64,000 bases of DNA from Gigantopelta aegis (lineage: Eukaryota > Mollusca > Gastropoda > Neomphalida > Peltospiridae). A model generated the notes under the pieces. The model was given only the letters and a program-made list of their open reading frames with translations. It was not told the DNA's origin and searched no databases. The stretch's first letter is position 1; every line of letters begins with the position of its first letter. Made by a program: the position numbers and the translations under genes. The stretch covers positions 98,948,715-99,012,714 of the forward strand of contig NC_054704.1 of the NCBI RefSeq assembly GCF_016097555.1. The letters are read 5' to 3'. Positions 1 through 11,869 of this stretch are shown piece by piece.

Positions 1-124
1 AATGTAATACTAATTAATGACAGATAAGAAATTTAGCGAACTACGTTTCGCACCCCTTTTTTTAAATTCATATTACATACATATTGCACCCCACTTGGTT
101 TTGAACTCTAGTTTTTGTTGATGT

Positions 125-2530
125 GACTTTGCTGCTGTTGACCATGCACTGGATCCGTACTCAAGGTGGGTAGTTGTGTGACCAGGTCATTGATGAAGAT
201 GATGAAGAGAGTAGGTGACAGTACTCCGTGGCATATGAGTACTTTCTGGCTGTGTTGGCCATCTACCATTACTCTCGCCCTTCGGTTGTGAAGATAAGAC
301 TTGGTTCACCTGGGGTTTTTTGTAGCTTTGCTAGCAGGCAATCTTTCCAGACCTTGTCAAAGGCCTTTTGCAGATCAATGAAGGAGGCAAGAACAATCTT
401 CTGTGCTTGGAAAGCATCTTCGATTACTTGTGACAGGTAGGTGGCCTGGTCTTGTACTGCGGAATTGTTTAAATCCTGCCTGTTCTTGAGTGATGATGTT
501 CTCAGTGTCAAGGAACTGTTGAAGCCGATGGTTGATGAGGCACTCTAGGGTCTTGCAGACACAGCTAGTTAGGCTGATGGGTCTGTAGCTGCTTGCCTTC
601 TGTTTGTTTTTACCTTTTTTTAGTATCACCGCCTCTTTCCATATTTGTGGCACCTTGCCTTCAGACCTGCTTAGGTTGAAAATTTCCAACAGCTTGGATC
701 GTGCAGTATTGCCTAGGTGTTTCAGCATTTCATTAGTAATACCATCCAGTCCTGGAGATTTCTTATTTTTTAGATGTTTGAGGACATTTTCAAGTTCTGG
801 TAGAGATATACTATTCGTCATGGAATATTGCGGTGTAGCTCTACTTGCCGTTTCTTTTTGTTTCCTTCGTGCTTCTTTCATCCGAGTTGTTGTGATGGTA
901 ATGCCACTTTCCTTGGCATAGGTCTTTGCTAAACGGTCAGCAGATTTCTTACCCTTGAATATATTTCCATCCTCCATTAGAGTGATCTTCTGCCCATGGG
1001 GTTCTTCCTCATTTAGTTGTTTTGTAAGTTTCCATAATTTGGTGCTGTCCTTTTCAAGGTTGAGTGCAGCAGTTTTGTCTCTCCAGCTTTTTCTTTTGGA
1101 TTCAATCTTGGTTCTGGGGTACATGGCTTTAGCATGCTGGAGGTTTAGGTTGTTGTTTTGGTTCGGACTCTGCTTCTTCCCTTACCCGGGTCAGTTCATC
1201 ATGTGCCATTTGAAGTTTGTTATTCCAGTAAGGAGCATATACTTTCCTGACTCCTCTTGGGATATTTTCTTTGGCGGCTTTAATGACTTGGAGGTTGATT
1301 TCCTTCACTACAGTGTCTATGTTCCTTCCCTTCACTTCATTTTTTTTTGTCAACTCATTTATGCGAAGCTTGAAAAGTTCCCATTTGGCTTTCTTGTAGT
1401 TCCACCTTGGGGGCTGTAAAGCTGTATGGATTTTGCTATCACTTAAGGTTAGGAGGACTGGTCGATGGTCGCGTCCCCCTAATTGTGGTCCTACTTCTCG
1501 ACTAATGACTCTGAATGCAAGGTCAGGGGAGGTTGTGGAATGCCAACGCCTGGAATAGAATGTTGGTTGATCAAGTGGGTCATTGATGAGATTAAGGTTC
1601 TTATCATCCTGCCAGCTTTCTATCTCCTCCCCTCTTTTGTCAATGTTGTTGTAACCCCAGCTCTGGGATTGGTTGTTGAAGTTTCCAACAAGTAAGAAGT
1701 TACAATGTGAAGCTCAGACGTTTTTGTTTTGATCTTGACCCCATTGAATTCAGCTTCCTCCATATATCTATTGGTTTCAATGGCACTGATGTTGTTCCTA
1801 ACCAGAGTGACTACCCCACCCTTGGTTCTTCCCCTGCGATCACTTCTGAAGGTCTGGTAACCTCTGACCTTAAAGCTCATCGATTCTTTCAGATGGGATT
1901 CTTGGATGCAAAAGATGTTGATCTGGTTTTCATGAATAACGTGCTGAAGCTCTGTCTTCTTGTTTGAAACTCCCTCAGCATTCCAGTGCATTATGTTGAT
2001 AGAGGTGTTTTCTTTTGTTACTTTTGTCTTGCCAGTAGCTTTACTTCCTCTTCTCCTGGCTCTGCGAGACGGTCTAGAAGGACTTCCAGTAGCTGAGGAT
2101 GGGCCCCCTCGAGTTAAGGAGCCTGGCGCTGCACCTGCCTGGTGAGTCATCACAGGGCGAGTACCGATCACATCATTACTGTCCAGAAATGTAGTCATAA
2201 TAGCTGTTGATGCATAGCATTGTGGTCTATTAGAGTGCGCCGTGCGGCCCAATACCTCAGCACTCGAGGTTTCTATTAGGGTTACCTCACCCTTAGTCCA
2301 TATCAGTCTAGCCTTTACCCATTGTCCAGTCCAGCTTGGGTGTCCCTAACAGAAGCCAAATCTCCTGGGTCACTGAGACATACAAGCCCCCTCACCACGT
2401 TAAGGAATGGACTATGAAGGGGAGGTTCAGTGTCATTCTGCTCACTGGTCGTATCATTAGATAACTTTTTGATTCTATGTTCAGTATTATTGTCAACATC
2501 TACTGGCCTGTGTTTATCATATTTCTCTAA
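125..2530 (-). mobile_element. Decayed non-LTR retrotransposon (LINE, jockey/I-like)
   Basis: Read on the minus strand, this holds an apurinic-type endonuclease region (about 2045-1390; motifs MHWNAEGVSNKKTEL, IQESHLKES, GGRDHRPVLLTLSD). A reverse transcriptase follows (about 1124-160; motifs KSPGLDGITNEML, YRPISLTSC, FIDLQKAFDKVW, GVLSPTLFIIFIND). The reading is split over several frames (pieces at 2252-1620, 1353-1129, 1124-375 and 511-269), so it is a frameshifted fossil. The catalytic YADD block and everything after it are absent: similarity stops near position 125. The stretch 2530-2260 probably belongs to its 5' part but has no domain I recognise. The endonuclease-then-RT order and motif style fit the jockey/I group; the exact clade is uncertain. 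Confidence 0.85.
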
Positions 2531-2828
2531 TACAGTTAAACTCAAAGTTAGAGAACATTGATTTATTAATCATCGGCTATTGGATGTCAAACATTTGGTA
2601 CTATTGACCTACAGTCTTACAGGGGAAACCTGCTACATTGTTCTGTTAGTAGCAAGGAATGTTTTATACGCACCATCCCACAAACATGATAGCACATACC
2701 ACGGCCTTTGATATACTAGTCGTGGTGCATTGAATGGAACGAGAAATAGCCCAATGGCTCCACCGAGGGGGATCGATCCCAGACCTACCGCGCATCAGGC
2801 GGGCGCTTTACCACTGAAATACGTCCCG
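2531..2828 (-). mobile_element. tRNA-derived SINE, family S1
   Basis: The tRNA-like head lies at the high-coordinate end and the tail at the low end. The minus strand has an A-box-like GTGGTAAAGCG, a B-box-like GGGATCGATCC, then a body with TATTTCTCGTTCC and a tail through ATTAATAAATCAATG. At least eight other copies or fragments in the window share this body. Confidence 0.8.
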
Positions 2829-2935
2829 CTCATCATCTAATACAGATACTGTATCTTCCTTTTCAACTGTTCTTAGTCTTGGTCTTCTATTTTGAATTCC
2901 AAAATGTGCCTCAGAGTACTTCAAGTTCTTGTAAA

Positions 2936-2940
<5 letters not shown>

Positions 2941-2975
<35 letters not shown>

Positions 2976-3006
2976 ACACACACAGACACACACACACACA
3001 CACACA
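2941..3006. repeat. (CA)n microsatellite
   Basis: About 66 bases of CA dinucleotides with a few interruptions, followed by a short AAT-rich run. Confidence 0.98.
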
Positions 3007-3642
3007 TACGATAATAATAATAATAACAATAAAAACAAATGGTGGGGGGAAACAACCTTTTGAGAATTGATCTACAATACCTCAGCTTGGCACAAGTTTG
3101 TAATCTCTAGACCAGCTTATGCAATGACATCATGACGTAATACATGTATATCTTTATTTGCGTAAAGTTTGTAAATGCGTATCAAAGTACAGATTTTATC
3201 GCTAACGATCTTGAACTATGTTCTCAGGTTTTTATTTCTAAACAATTGTTGGGTTTTAGCCAGCGACACATGACAAACGCAGTCAATAACTCGTCTTCAT
3301 GGGAAGCAATTACAACAGTGGTCTCGTTTAGACTACAGACATAACGATGGTACATTCCAACAAAAATAAAAAATAGTAACCAAAAAATACTGTTCATAAA
3401 GATGTATGTTTACTTCAAACTGATCGTCGTGTAAAGAAGAAGATGCAATCTTCTTAAATTCTTCAAAACAAACAGCGCAAACAGCATATCAACTTTTAAT
3501 TCCGCGTTTACTGGGTTTCTGACGTCATGCTAAGTTGTAGGTTTTCGCGTGTGTATAGCACACAACATGACGTCATAGACATAATGATGTCATTAGCTGT
3601 TAGTATGCACATAGCTGTTGCTTACCTAGAAAGCATGATGTT

Positions 3643-3650
3643 GATATAAA
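3643..3650 (+). promoter_or_regulatory. Possible TATA box upstream of the 3.8-kb gene
   Basis: The sequence GATATAAAG lies about 140-180 bases before the candidate start codons at 3787 and 3823. It is the only TATA-like element I picked out in 3007-3786, which otherwise shows no gene. Weak evidence, position only. Confidence 0.2.
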
Positions 3651-3786
3651 GCACTGGATTCCACCTCATTGAGTGGGTCAACATAAAACTATCAACTGCA
3701 ATGTTTTGAACTTGTAAACTGTCTTCTAATTAAGCTAAAATAGCGCAACCCGGACAGCTTTCTGTGGCAAAAAAAGACCCTAAGCG

Positions 3787-4080
3787 TTGCGCGTACATGC
3801 AGGTTTGTTCACGAAGCTAACTATGAACTTCTTTAAAACGAGGCCCAAGAAGGAAAAGGAAGAGAAGCACATGTGGAAGATGCGCACCAAGCCTATGAAC
3901 GAACAGGAGATGGATGATATGTTAGAACGAGTCACAAAGGGTACGGACTCCAGCGGACTCAAAAAGACTTGGGATTCAGATATTTACTTGAACCCATCAG
4001 GCAGCGTCAACTGGACAAAAATGGGGGTCTTTCGAGAGAACAAGGGTATACTGTGGACGCATAATGGATCTAATCGATAG
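3787..4080 (+). CDS. Small unrecognised protein, copy A of a paralogous pair
   Basis: The frame gives up to 97 residues. The in-frame ATG at 3823 (86 residues, beginning MNFFKTRPKKEKEEKH) may be the true start, or this may be the last exon of a spliced gene, since an AG precedes the first residues. The protein is basic and lysine-rich at the start, then carries MNEQEMDDMLERVTKGT, VNWTKMGVF and ILWTHNGS. The same blocks occur in the 9951-10262 frame (ITEQELRALIHRLSRPT, VDWNKMAMF, CIWTDHGS), so the two are diverged copies and both probably real. I see no signal peptide or membrane segment. The block style recalls small ciliary/microtubule-associated proteins, but I cannot name the family. The last 17 codons are repeated in the array behind the stop. 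Confidence 0.55.
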   Translation: MRVHAGLFTKLTMNFFKTRPKKEKEEKHMWKMRTKPMNEQEMDDMLERVTKGTDSSGLKKTWDSDIYLNPSGSVNWTKMGVFRENKGILWTHNGSNR

Positions 4081-4133
4081 TCATTAAACAACAACAGCAG
4101 CAACAACAACATCATCATCATCATCATCATCGT

Positions 4134-4440
4134 GTCTTTGGAGACAACAAGAGAATACTCTGGACCGATATTGGATCTAATTGATAATCATTAAGCAACA
4201 GCAACATCATCATCATCATGTCTTTGGAGACAACAAGAGAATACTGTGGACCGATATTGGATCTAATCGATAATCATTAAACAACAGCAACAGCAACATC
4301 ATCATCATCATGTCTTTGGAGACAACAAGAGAATACTGTGGACCGATATTGGATCTAATCGATAATCATTAAACAACACCAACAACATCATCGTCATCGT
4401 GTCTTTTGAGACGACGATGGAGAAGATCGTGATGTGATGT
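4134..4440 (+). repeat. Tandem repeats copying the 3' end of the preceding gene
   Basis: Units start at 4134, 4220, 4312 and (degenerate) 4401. Each begins GTCTTTGGAGACAACAAGAG and runs through a GGATCTAAT-CGATAATCATTAA block to a CAA/CAT-rich spacer. The coding end at 4024-4080 is the same sequence. Translated in the same frame, the extra units read VFGDNKRILWTDIGSNR and then stop. Confidence 0.85.
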
Positions 4441-4823
4441 CTACGGGTACCTGTAATTGCGAAATACTGATGATAATCGAACCTTAGCTGACATGTGCAC
4501 TGTCCGGCAGAGTGAATTCATACTCTTAACAGGATTGGGCATAGCAAGTCGTCTAGTTTACCTTTTTATGCGTATTAGCTTCGAAAAAGATATGTATGTC
4601 TCCTTTTAAAATTCTATTCTTTTTATAATTGTAGATTATAATTCCTTGTGTACTTTATAGTCAAAACTGCCATTGATTTTTAAATCCATTTTCAATGAGG
4701 ACCTCCTATATAACCACTACCAATATCCCAAGGGGCCTTCATCGTCCCAAATGGATCTGGATACAACTGAACTTTGCTAAATACAACATGTACAACAGTC
4801 TAGAATATTACTCATTTCTGTCC
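4441..4823. other. Intergenic stretch, nothing recognised
   Basis: AT-rich sequence with no convincing reading frame, repeat copy or RNA gene that I can see. Confidence 0.5.
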
Positions 4824-7148
4824 TGGTGCGTCGTGCGTGTGCTGTAGCCTACGTCATCTGGATGGCAACATTCTCGTGGAAGGGTTTTTTCTATATAGGT
4901 GTACGTGGCGAATACAGCACACAGAATCTTGTAAACACTTTAAAAACACACTGTGTGATATTAATTCGTCGTGCGTCGTGCGTCGTGCGTCATACGCCTG
5001 CTGTACCTCGTCTGGATGGCAACATCCTCGTGGAAGCTGTTTCTATAAAGGTGTACGTGGCGAATACAGCATATAGAATCTTGTAAACACTTTAAAAACA
5101 CACTGTGTGATATTAATGCGTCGTGCGTCATACGCCTGCTGTACCTCGTCTGGATGGCAACATCCTCGTGGAAGCTATAAAGGTGTACGTGGCGAATACA
5201 GCATACAGAATCTTGTAAACACTTTAAAAACACTGTGTGATATTAATGCGTCGTGCGTCGTGCGTCATACGCCTGCTGCACCTCGTCTGGATGGCAACAT
5301 CCTCGTGGAAGCTGTTTCTATAAAGGTGTACGTGACGAATACAGCATACAGAATATTGTAAACACTTTAAAAACCACACTGTTTGATATTAATGCGTCGT
5401 GCGTCATACGCCTGATGTACCTCGTCTGGATGGCAACATCCTCGTGGAAGCTGTTTCTACAAAGGTGTACGTGGCGAATACAGCATACAGAATCTTGTAA
5501 ACACTTTAAAAACACACTGTGATATTAATGCGTCGTGCGTCATACGTCTGCTGGACCTCGCCTGGATGGCAACATCCTCGTGGAAGCTATTTCCATAAAG
5601 GTGTACGAGGCGAATACAGCATACAGAATCTTGTAAACACTTTAAAAACAAACTGTGTGATATTAATGCGTCGTGCGTCATACGCCTGCTGGACCTCGCC
5701 TGGATGGCAACATCCTCGTGGAAGCTGTTTCTATAAAGGTGTACGTGGCGAATACAGCACACAGAATCTTGTAAACACTTTAAAAACCAAACTGTGTGAT
5801 ATTAATGCGTTGTGCGTCATACGCCTGCTGTACCTCGTCTGGATGGCAACATCCTCGTGGAAGCTGTTTCTATAAAGGTGTACGTGGCGAATACAGCATA
5901 CAGAATCTTGTAAACACTTTAAAAACACACTGTGTGATATTAATGCGTCGTGCGTCATACGCCTGCTGGACCTCGCCTGGATGGCAACATCCTCGTGGAA
6001 GCTATTTCCATAAAGGTGTACGAGGCGAATACAGCATACAGAATCTTGTAAACACTTTAAAAACAAACTGTGTGATATTAATGCGTAGTGCGTCATACGC
6101 CTGCTGGACCTCGCCTGGATGGCAACATCCTCGTGGAAGCTGTTTCTATAAAGGTGTACGTGGCGAATACAGCACACAGAATCTTGTAAACACTTTAAAA
6201 ACAAACTGTGTGATATTAATGCGTCGTGCGTCATACACCTGCTGGACCTCGCCTGGATGGCAACATCCTCGTGGAAGCTATTTCCATAAAGGTGTACGAG
6301 GCGAATACAGCATACAGAATCTTGTAAACACTTTAAAAACCAAACTGTGTGATATTAATGCGTCGTGCGTCATACGCCTGCTGTACCTCGTCTGGATGGC
6401 AACATCCTCGTGGAAGCTGTTTCTATAAAGGTGTACGTGGCGAATACAGCATACAGAATCTTGTAAACACTTTAAAAACACACTGTGTGATATTAATGCG
6501 TCGTGCGTCATACGTCTGCTGGACCTCGCCTGGATGGCAACATCCTCGTGGAAGCTATTTCCATAAAGGTGTACGAGGCGAATACAGCATACAGAATCTT
6601 GTAAACACTTTAAAAACAAACTGTGTGATATTAATGCGTCGTGCGTCATACGCCTGCTGGACCTCGCCTGGATGGCAACATCATCGTGGAAGCTGTTTCT
6701 ATAAAGGTGTACGTGGCGAATACAGCACACAGAATCTTGTAAACACTTTAAAAACAAACTGTGTGATATTAATGCGTCGTGCTTCATACGCCTGCTGGAC
6801 CTCGCCTGGATGGCAACATCCTTGTGGAAGCTGTTTCTATAAAGGTGTACGTGGCGAATACAGCACACAGAATCTTGTAAACACTTTAAAAACAAACTGT
6901 GTGATATTAATGCGCCGTGCGTCATACGCCTGCTGGACCTCGCCTGGATGGCAACATCCTTGTGGAAGCTGTTTCTATAAAGGTGTACGTGGCGAATACA
7001 GCATAGGGAATAGTGAAAAAATATTTAATTGCAACATTGTGATATTAATGCGTCATGCGTCATGCGTTTGCTGTGGGCTACCTAAAGGTACACTTGACCA
7101 ATACAGCATACAGAATTGTGTAAACATTAAAAACAATTGCGATATTAA
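4824..7148. repeat. 138-bp satellite array, about 17 units
   Basis: Units of almost exactly 138 bp start with GCGTCGTGCGTCATACG at 5118, 5248, 5394, 5529, 5668, 5807, 5945, 6083, 6221, 6360, 6498, 6636, 6774 and 6912. More divergent units lie at both ends (about 4826, 4967, 7050). Three sequence variants alternate. Because 138 is a multiple of 3 and several frames lack stops, the array is open for over 200 codons on both strands. These are not genes. Confidence 0.97.
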
Positions 7149-7426
7149 TCAATAAAAAACGGCCACTTATTGAAGTTGAATAGCGGAGGATATATTATGT
7201 AACGTAGAACATTGAACTTTTGCACAAAGCCACTTTATAACGTTCTGCATTGATGGTAAAATTTTCATTTCGATATTAATTTTTGGGTAAATGCACAATT
7301 TTAAAAATAAATTATGTTTCAGTATTAAAAACATGTCATCTTTAGTTTCAATACAGAACTAGTTTTATGCAAAATTTAAATATTCATGCATTGCACACTG
7401 GTTATTTCCGCTATTATAATTCAACA

Positions 7427-7676
7427 CCGTCGGTGGGCCTATTGGGCTCTTTCTCGTTCTAGCCAGTGCACCACGACTGGTATAGCCTAGGCCGTTTTAT
7501 GTGCTATGCTGTCTGTGAGATGGTGCATATAAAAGATCCCTTGCTACTAATGGAACAATGTAGCAGGTTTCCTCTCCAAGACTATATGTAAAAATTACCA
7601 AATGTTTGACATCCAATAGCCGATGATTAATAAATCAGTGTGCTCTAGTAGTGTCGTTAAACAAAACAAACAAACA
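7427..7676 (+). mobile_element. SINE family S1, head truncated
   Basis: Plus-strand copy beginning inside the body (GTCGGTGGGCCTATTGGGC) and running to the family tail GTGTCGTTAAACAAAACAAAC. The tRNA-like promoter part is missing. The flanks 7149-7426 and 7677-7930 hold nothing I recognise. Confidence 0.8.
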
Positions 7677-7927
7677 CACTATTATAATTCAACTGCAAAA
7701 CGTGAGATTTGTTTCTTTATTTAATCATCCAATATTATACATGTATGTTTTTGTCAAGTGTTTGATCTGTAATGCAGATAATTTGTGTTGTTTTAGACAT
7801 ATAGTTAAATTATGATTTAATTAATTGAATACAACAGTTCAATATACTGTTTTGAACATTTGATCAAAGATTTGTTTTTTGTTCAGGTATTTTCTATTTT
7901 AACGTAGGAAGGTGCCAAAAAGTTGGG

Positions 7928-8233
<306 letters not shown>

Positions 8234-8630
8234 AACCATTGCTGCTGCTGGCCACAGGATCCTACGCCAGTGTTTAATATGTTGTGAATTGTTAGTTAAT
8301 ATACATTGATAGCAGTGTACGTGATGAGTGTCATTGCGATTATAACTTTATCCAAATGTGTTACAGGTTTGTGCAACCAAGCTTAGTGTTCATTTTCACG
8401 AGTTGGAAATAAGGTCTGCGACTTTAAATTCACTAAACTGAGTAATGTATTAGTTTTTGTAAGTGGATGGTTAATATATTCTAAAAGTATATCTCCGCAA
8501 TCGCACAGAATTCCATTATGTATTTGGATGTCGCGTTTTTTTTGCTATTCAGTATATCATTTAAACCAAACACGCTTGTATAAGAAAAAAGATGTGCCAG
8601 GCTTACCAAGTTAAAGAATAATTATTATTC

Positions 8631-8842
8631 CTTCACCCCCATGTTTTCAATTTTGGAACAGCCCTTTAGTCATTTTGAGCATTCAATTAGGCTACCATCA
8701 CTTGAAAAGGACCATTATAAAGCTGCTTAAAGATAATAATGAGTGTGCTTCCACCCCCATGTTTTCAATTTTGGAACAACCCTTCAGTCATTTTGAACAT
8801 TCAATTAGGCGACCATCACCTGAAAAGAACCATTATAAGGGT
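8631..8842. repeat. Two-copy tandem duplication, period about 117 bp
   Basis: Two copies (about 8631-8725 and 8748-8842) share CACCCCCATGTTTTCAATTT and CATTCAATTAGG blocks with roughly 10 percent differences. No function seen. Confidence 0.8.
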
Positions 8843-9950
8843 CTCCTCTACACCCACATAACCCTGCGTACAAGACGGATATTGAATAATATACAAAAGT
8901 AAACAATATCAGATCGTTGTCGCCTAAATGGCACACTCTATTCACAAAAGTTCCAAATGTTATGGGTATCGATTGACGTGCATACAAAAGCCACTGTTAC
9001 TCAACGTAGCCATAATAGTCAGCACGGCGTAATCGCTGAAACGAACGTAATCACTCCGATTATCAGCAGAATAACATTATGAGAATAAATTATTATCTGA
9101 AGGTATTGATACTTCAGAACCATATCTAAGCGCCTCGGTCCAAACATATTAGACTATTATCGCCAGCCGATAGGGAAAGTGCATCTAAAGAAAACGACTG
9201 GCAGCAATATAATGAGACACGGATAAAGCCTTACAAGTGTACTGCATTAGTTCGTGAAAACATGTTTATCATCTGGCGTAAGGGCATAAAGGATTGGCAT
9301 ATTATGCATTGATTAACTTCTTTCTAATTAAGCTGATCATTGTCCTGTTCAGACGGCTGGGTGGATAAAAAACAGAAGAGAAAATCTCCCGACAGGTGAA
9401 GCACAGTGTTTTGGTCTGAAGGTTTCAGCTCAAGTGTAGTGATTCGTGGTGTTCAGATTGTGTCGAGTTGTAGACTTTGAAGCCAGCGGTTGTGTCCACG
9501 GAGAGTGTGCTTGGAGAGTCTAGATGCAAGCAGACACATACTATAGTTACGGGTACACATGCTTGTCGTTCACCAATTGTTGTATTAGGTACACATGTGT
9601 AACCGTTTAATTTCGTGAAACGGATAAAAGCATTTGTAAAAATTAATTTGCGTAAGCAGAGGTGGTGTCGGTTGAATTTCAGTGAAGAAAAAGAAACTGG
9701 TGAAAATTACTTTTCCAACGTACGTTTTTGTGTTAATGTAAACTTTAGTAAAGGCATATGTGAAACTTTTTTTCTTAAGCAGAGATTTGTTCCCACTGAA
9801 TTTCAGCGAAGGACAAAAGGACTTTCAAAAAGCACTTTCCTTGCATTCGGGTTTGTGTCCTATACTTTTTTTGGCAAAAAGGGAAAACAATTTATGAAAC
9901 TTACCAATAATTGTGAAAGTTATTCTGATTTTGAAGATCAAACAAATTAA
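8843..9950 (+). other. Noncoding stretch, possible upstream region of the 10-kb gene
   Basis: No domain or repeat family recognised. A TATA-like GGATAAAAAAC lies near 9362. The 9615-9950 part contains an imperfect internal duplication around AAGCAGAG...GAATTTCAG (9654-9685 and 9777-9808), directly before the start codon at 9951. It may be a long 5' leader; this is inferred from position alone. Confidence 0.25.
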
Positions 9951-10262
9951 ATGGCCGATTCGAACGCTGCCTGGTACGAGCAAAGAGACATCACGGAAAG
10001 CTCGGGCTCGAGCGAAGAGGACGTTGTTAAGACGTCCATCACGGAGCAAGAACTGCGTGCCCTGATTCATAGACTATCCAGACCCACAGTGGCATCCAGG
10101 GCCAAGCGTGCCTTGTTCTGGAAGATCGACAGTCCCCTGGACAGAAGCAAAGTCGACTGGAACAAGATGGCCATGTTTGATGACATCCACAGGTGCATAT
10201 GGACGGACCATGGGTCGCTGAAGCGAACGTGCAAGATTCGACCCGTTAACAACCAGATGTGA
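9951..10262 (+). CDS. Small unrecognised protein, copy B of a paralogous pair
   Basis: A 103-residue frame with a good start context (AAATTAAATGG). The first 25 residues are acidic and serine-rich (ESSGSSEEDVV). Then come ITEQELRALIHRLSRPT, a basic segment, VDWNKMAMF and CIWTDHGSLKR. It matches copy A at 3787-4080 block by block, mainly at the Glu-Gln-Glu helix, the V-W-K-M-F motif and the I-W-T-GS motif. Conservation of the frame between copies that differ at most positions argues that both are, or recently were, translated. There is no signal peptide or membrane segment. The RLxxPTxxSxxK pattern resembles some small sperm or ciliary proteins, but that is a guess. Confidence 0.6.
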   Translation: MADSNAAWYEQRDITESSGSSEEDVVKTSITEQELRALIHRLSRPTVASRAKRALFWKIDSPLDRSKVDWNKMAMFDDIHRCIWTDHGSLKRTCKIRPVNNQM

Positions 10263-10667
10263 TTCTTCAATGTAGAAATGCATTTTTGGTTTTCGTTCTG
10301 GACAACGAGATTTTAAATGTTACGCATGCTTTAGCATTTTCCCATGCTATGTCAAACATCCAGATGTTACAATGAAGAGCAATTTCTTTCAGCAAATAAT
10401 ATTTCAAAGCATTCTTAGCACATAATAATTACGACAGCAGCATGTAATTGAATTGTGATACTAGTACAATGCAGGGCCGTTGGAACGATACGTGAAGTTG
10501 GGTAGAGGCACTCGCTACAAACATTTTAAAATATTTTTTTATGTAAATGGTAAACCATAAAAAAGTAAACGTTTTGGGCGGGGGGGGGGGGGGGGTCACA
10601 GCCCCCTGAACACCCCGGTTCCTACGGCCAAGCAATGAACGCTGAGTTGTTAACTGTTTATGGTTTT

Positions 10668-10871
10668 GGAGGGACTATACTGAGTTTGCTGCCATTGCAA
10701 GATGTTTACAACTAATAAAATATTTTAACAACTAAAAATGCATACCGGTATTAAATACAGTTTCTTGTTTACAAAGAAAATTGTATGTAATATGTAATGT
10801 TAATCATTAAAACGTCTCTAATAGTCGACAACAATTTAACAATGACAACAAACTCAGGATAGTCCCTTTAA
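10668..10871. mobile_element. Diverged TTAA-type MITE (GGGAC...TTTGCTG family)
   Basis: One end reads GGGACTATACTGAGTTTGCTG. The other, inverted, reads CAAACTCAGGATAGTCCCTT followed by TAA. It is a shortened, diverged relative of the complete copy at 46464-46854. A G homopolymer lies nearby at about 10578-10595. Confidence 0.7.
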
Positions 10872-11404
10872 GATTATAAAATACACTGGAAATAATTTTG
10901 AAATCACATGTGCAAATCAAAACTTTGCAGCAGACATTTTATGTACATATTTGAAGTAGTGATATCATCATGATACAGGTTTGAAAGACGAGGGTGGTAA
11001 AATTAAAACGTTTGCAAACATTTTCGCTTCGTACAAAAAACCCCAAACAAACAGAAAAACAGAAGAAGAAGACTTACTTAGAGGTACAAACAGTAGGACA
11101 ATCGGAAACAAATTGGATTTACCAACATTTGTAAACAAACTATAATAGCAGAAAATATATTGCAAACACCGCATGACTATTGTCAGTGTCTGTTAGCAAA
11201 ATGTCTAATAAAACAAATTGTGCCCATCACTTACTAGTTGTTACTGATTTCACAACAGTTAGGATGTGCTCAGGATTTGTCTGACCTCGTGGACAAGAAT
11301 CCGCGTCAAAGTTGTAGTTTCGTTAAAACTGCTGACTCTACTTTTAGAGGTACGTACCATTTCTGTATTGTATAAAATTAATTTTGAGATACTACAACCA
11401 CCAG
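10872..11404. other. Intergenic stretch, nothing recognised
   Basis: No convincing gene, RNA or repeat copy visible. Confidence 0.4.
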
Positions 11405-11570
11405 GAATGAATGAATGAATGAATGTTTATCGACACCCCAGCACGGAAATTACATCGGTTATTGGGTGTCAAATTATGGTAATGGGAACAAATAAAGTGA
11501 TTATCAACATCAATATAAATATTCAAGATTTAAATAAAAACAGTGTAAGGAACTGCAAAATTACAAATAT
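11405..11570. repeat. Dispersed repeat fragment with (GAAT)n end
   Basis: A GAATGAATGAATGAATG run is followed by TTTATCGACACCCCAGCACG and ATTGGGTGTCAAATTATGG. It looks like the short-repeat tail of a retroposon read in reverse. Family not identified. Confidence 0.4.
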
Positions 11571-11869
11571 CACACATATATACCGACTTTTACTCAAAAT
11601 GTCAATTATATCTCGAAGAAAATAAGGTTACAGTATGCGCAGGGGGCAACCACCAGGATGACATACATATGTTGATTTGTACCAAATTGTTTTATTCAAG
11701 CACGAAGTTATATGTATATTAATGGTTAAAAATAAATAAATAAATAAACCTAAAACAACCCCCGACCTATTTAACACTGCCTAAGAACTAGAATCAGCGG
11801 CTTTAACTTAAGATGAGAGGAAAAAACTTTTTTTTTTAAATTATAGTTCTGTACATGTTTGCGTGTTAT
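11571..11869. repeat. 299-bp direct repeat, left copy, flanking a LINE
   Basis: It matches 14285-14583 with only a handful of differences, including a T-run that reads TGGGTTTTTT in the other copy. Both copies are 299 bp. They abut the two ends of the LINE between them, as a target-site duplication would. Confidence 0.9.

Noticed and set aside
4824-7148. CRISPR-like array
   Set aside because: Units are contiguous with no unique spacers, in a eukaryotic setting.
4826-7155. Long open frames (up to 268 codons) on both strands
   Set aside because: They are the 138-bp satellite read through; the period is a multiple of three, so frames stay open. No domain is present.
9615-9950. 111-codon frame before the 10-kb gene
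   Set aside because: No similarity to anything I know; it contains an imperfect internal duplication and ends directly before a better-supported start. It is more likely leader sequence.
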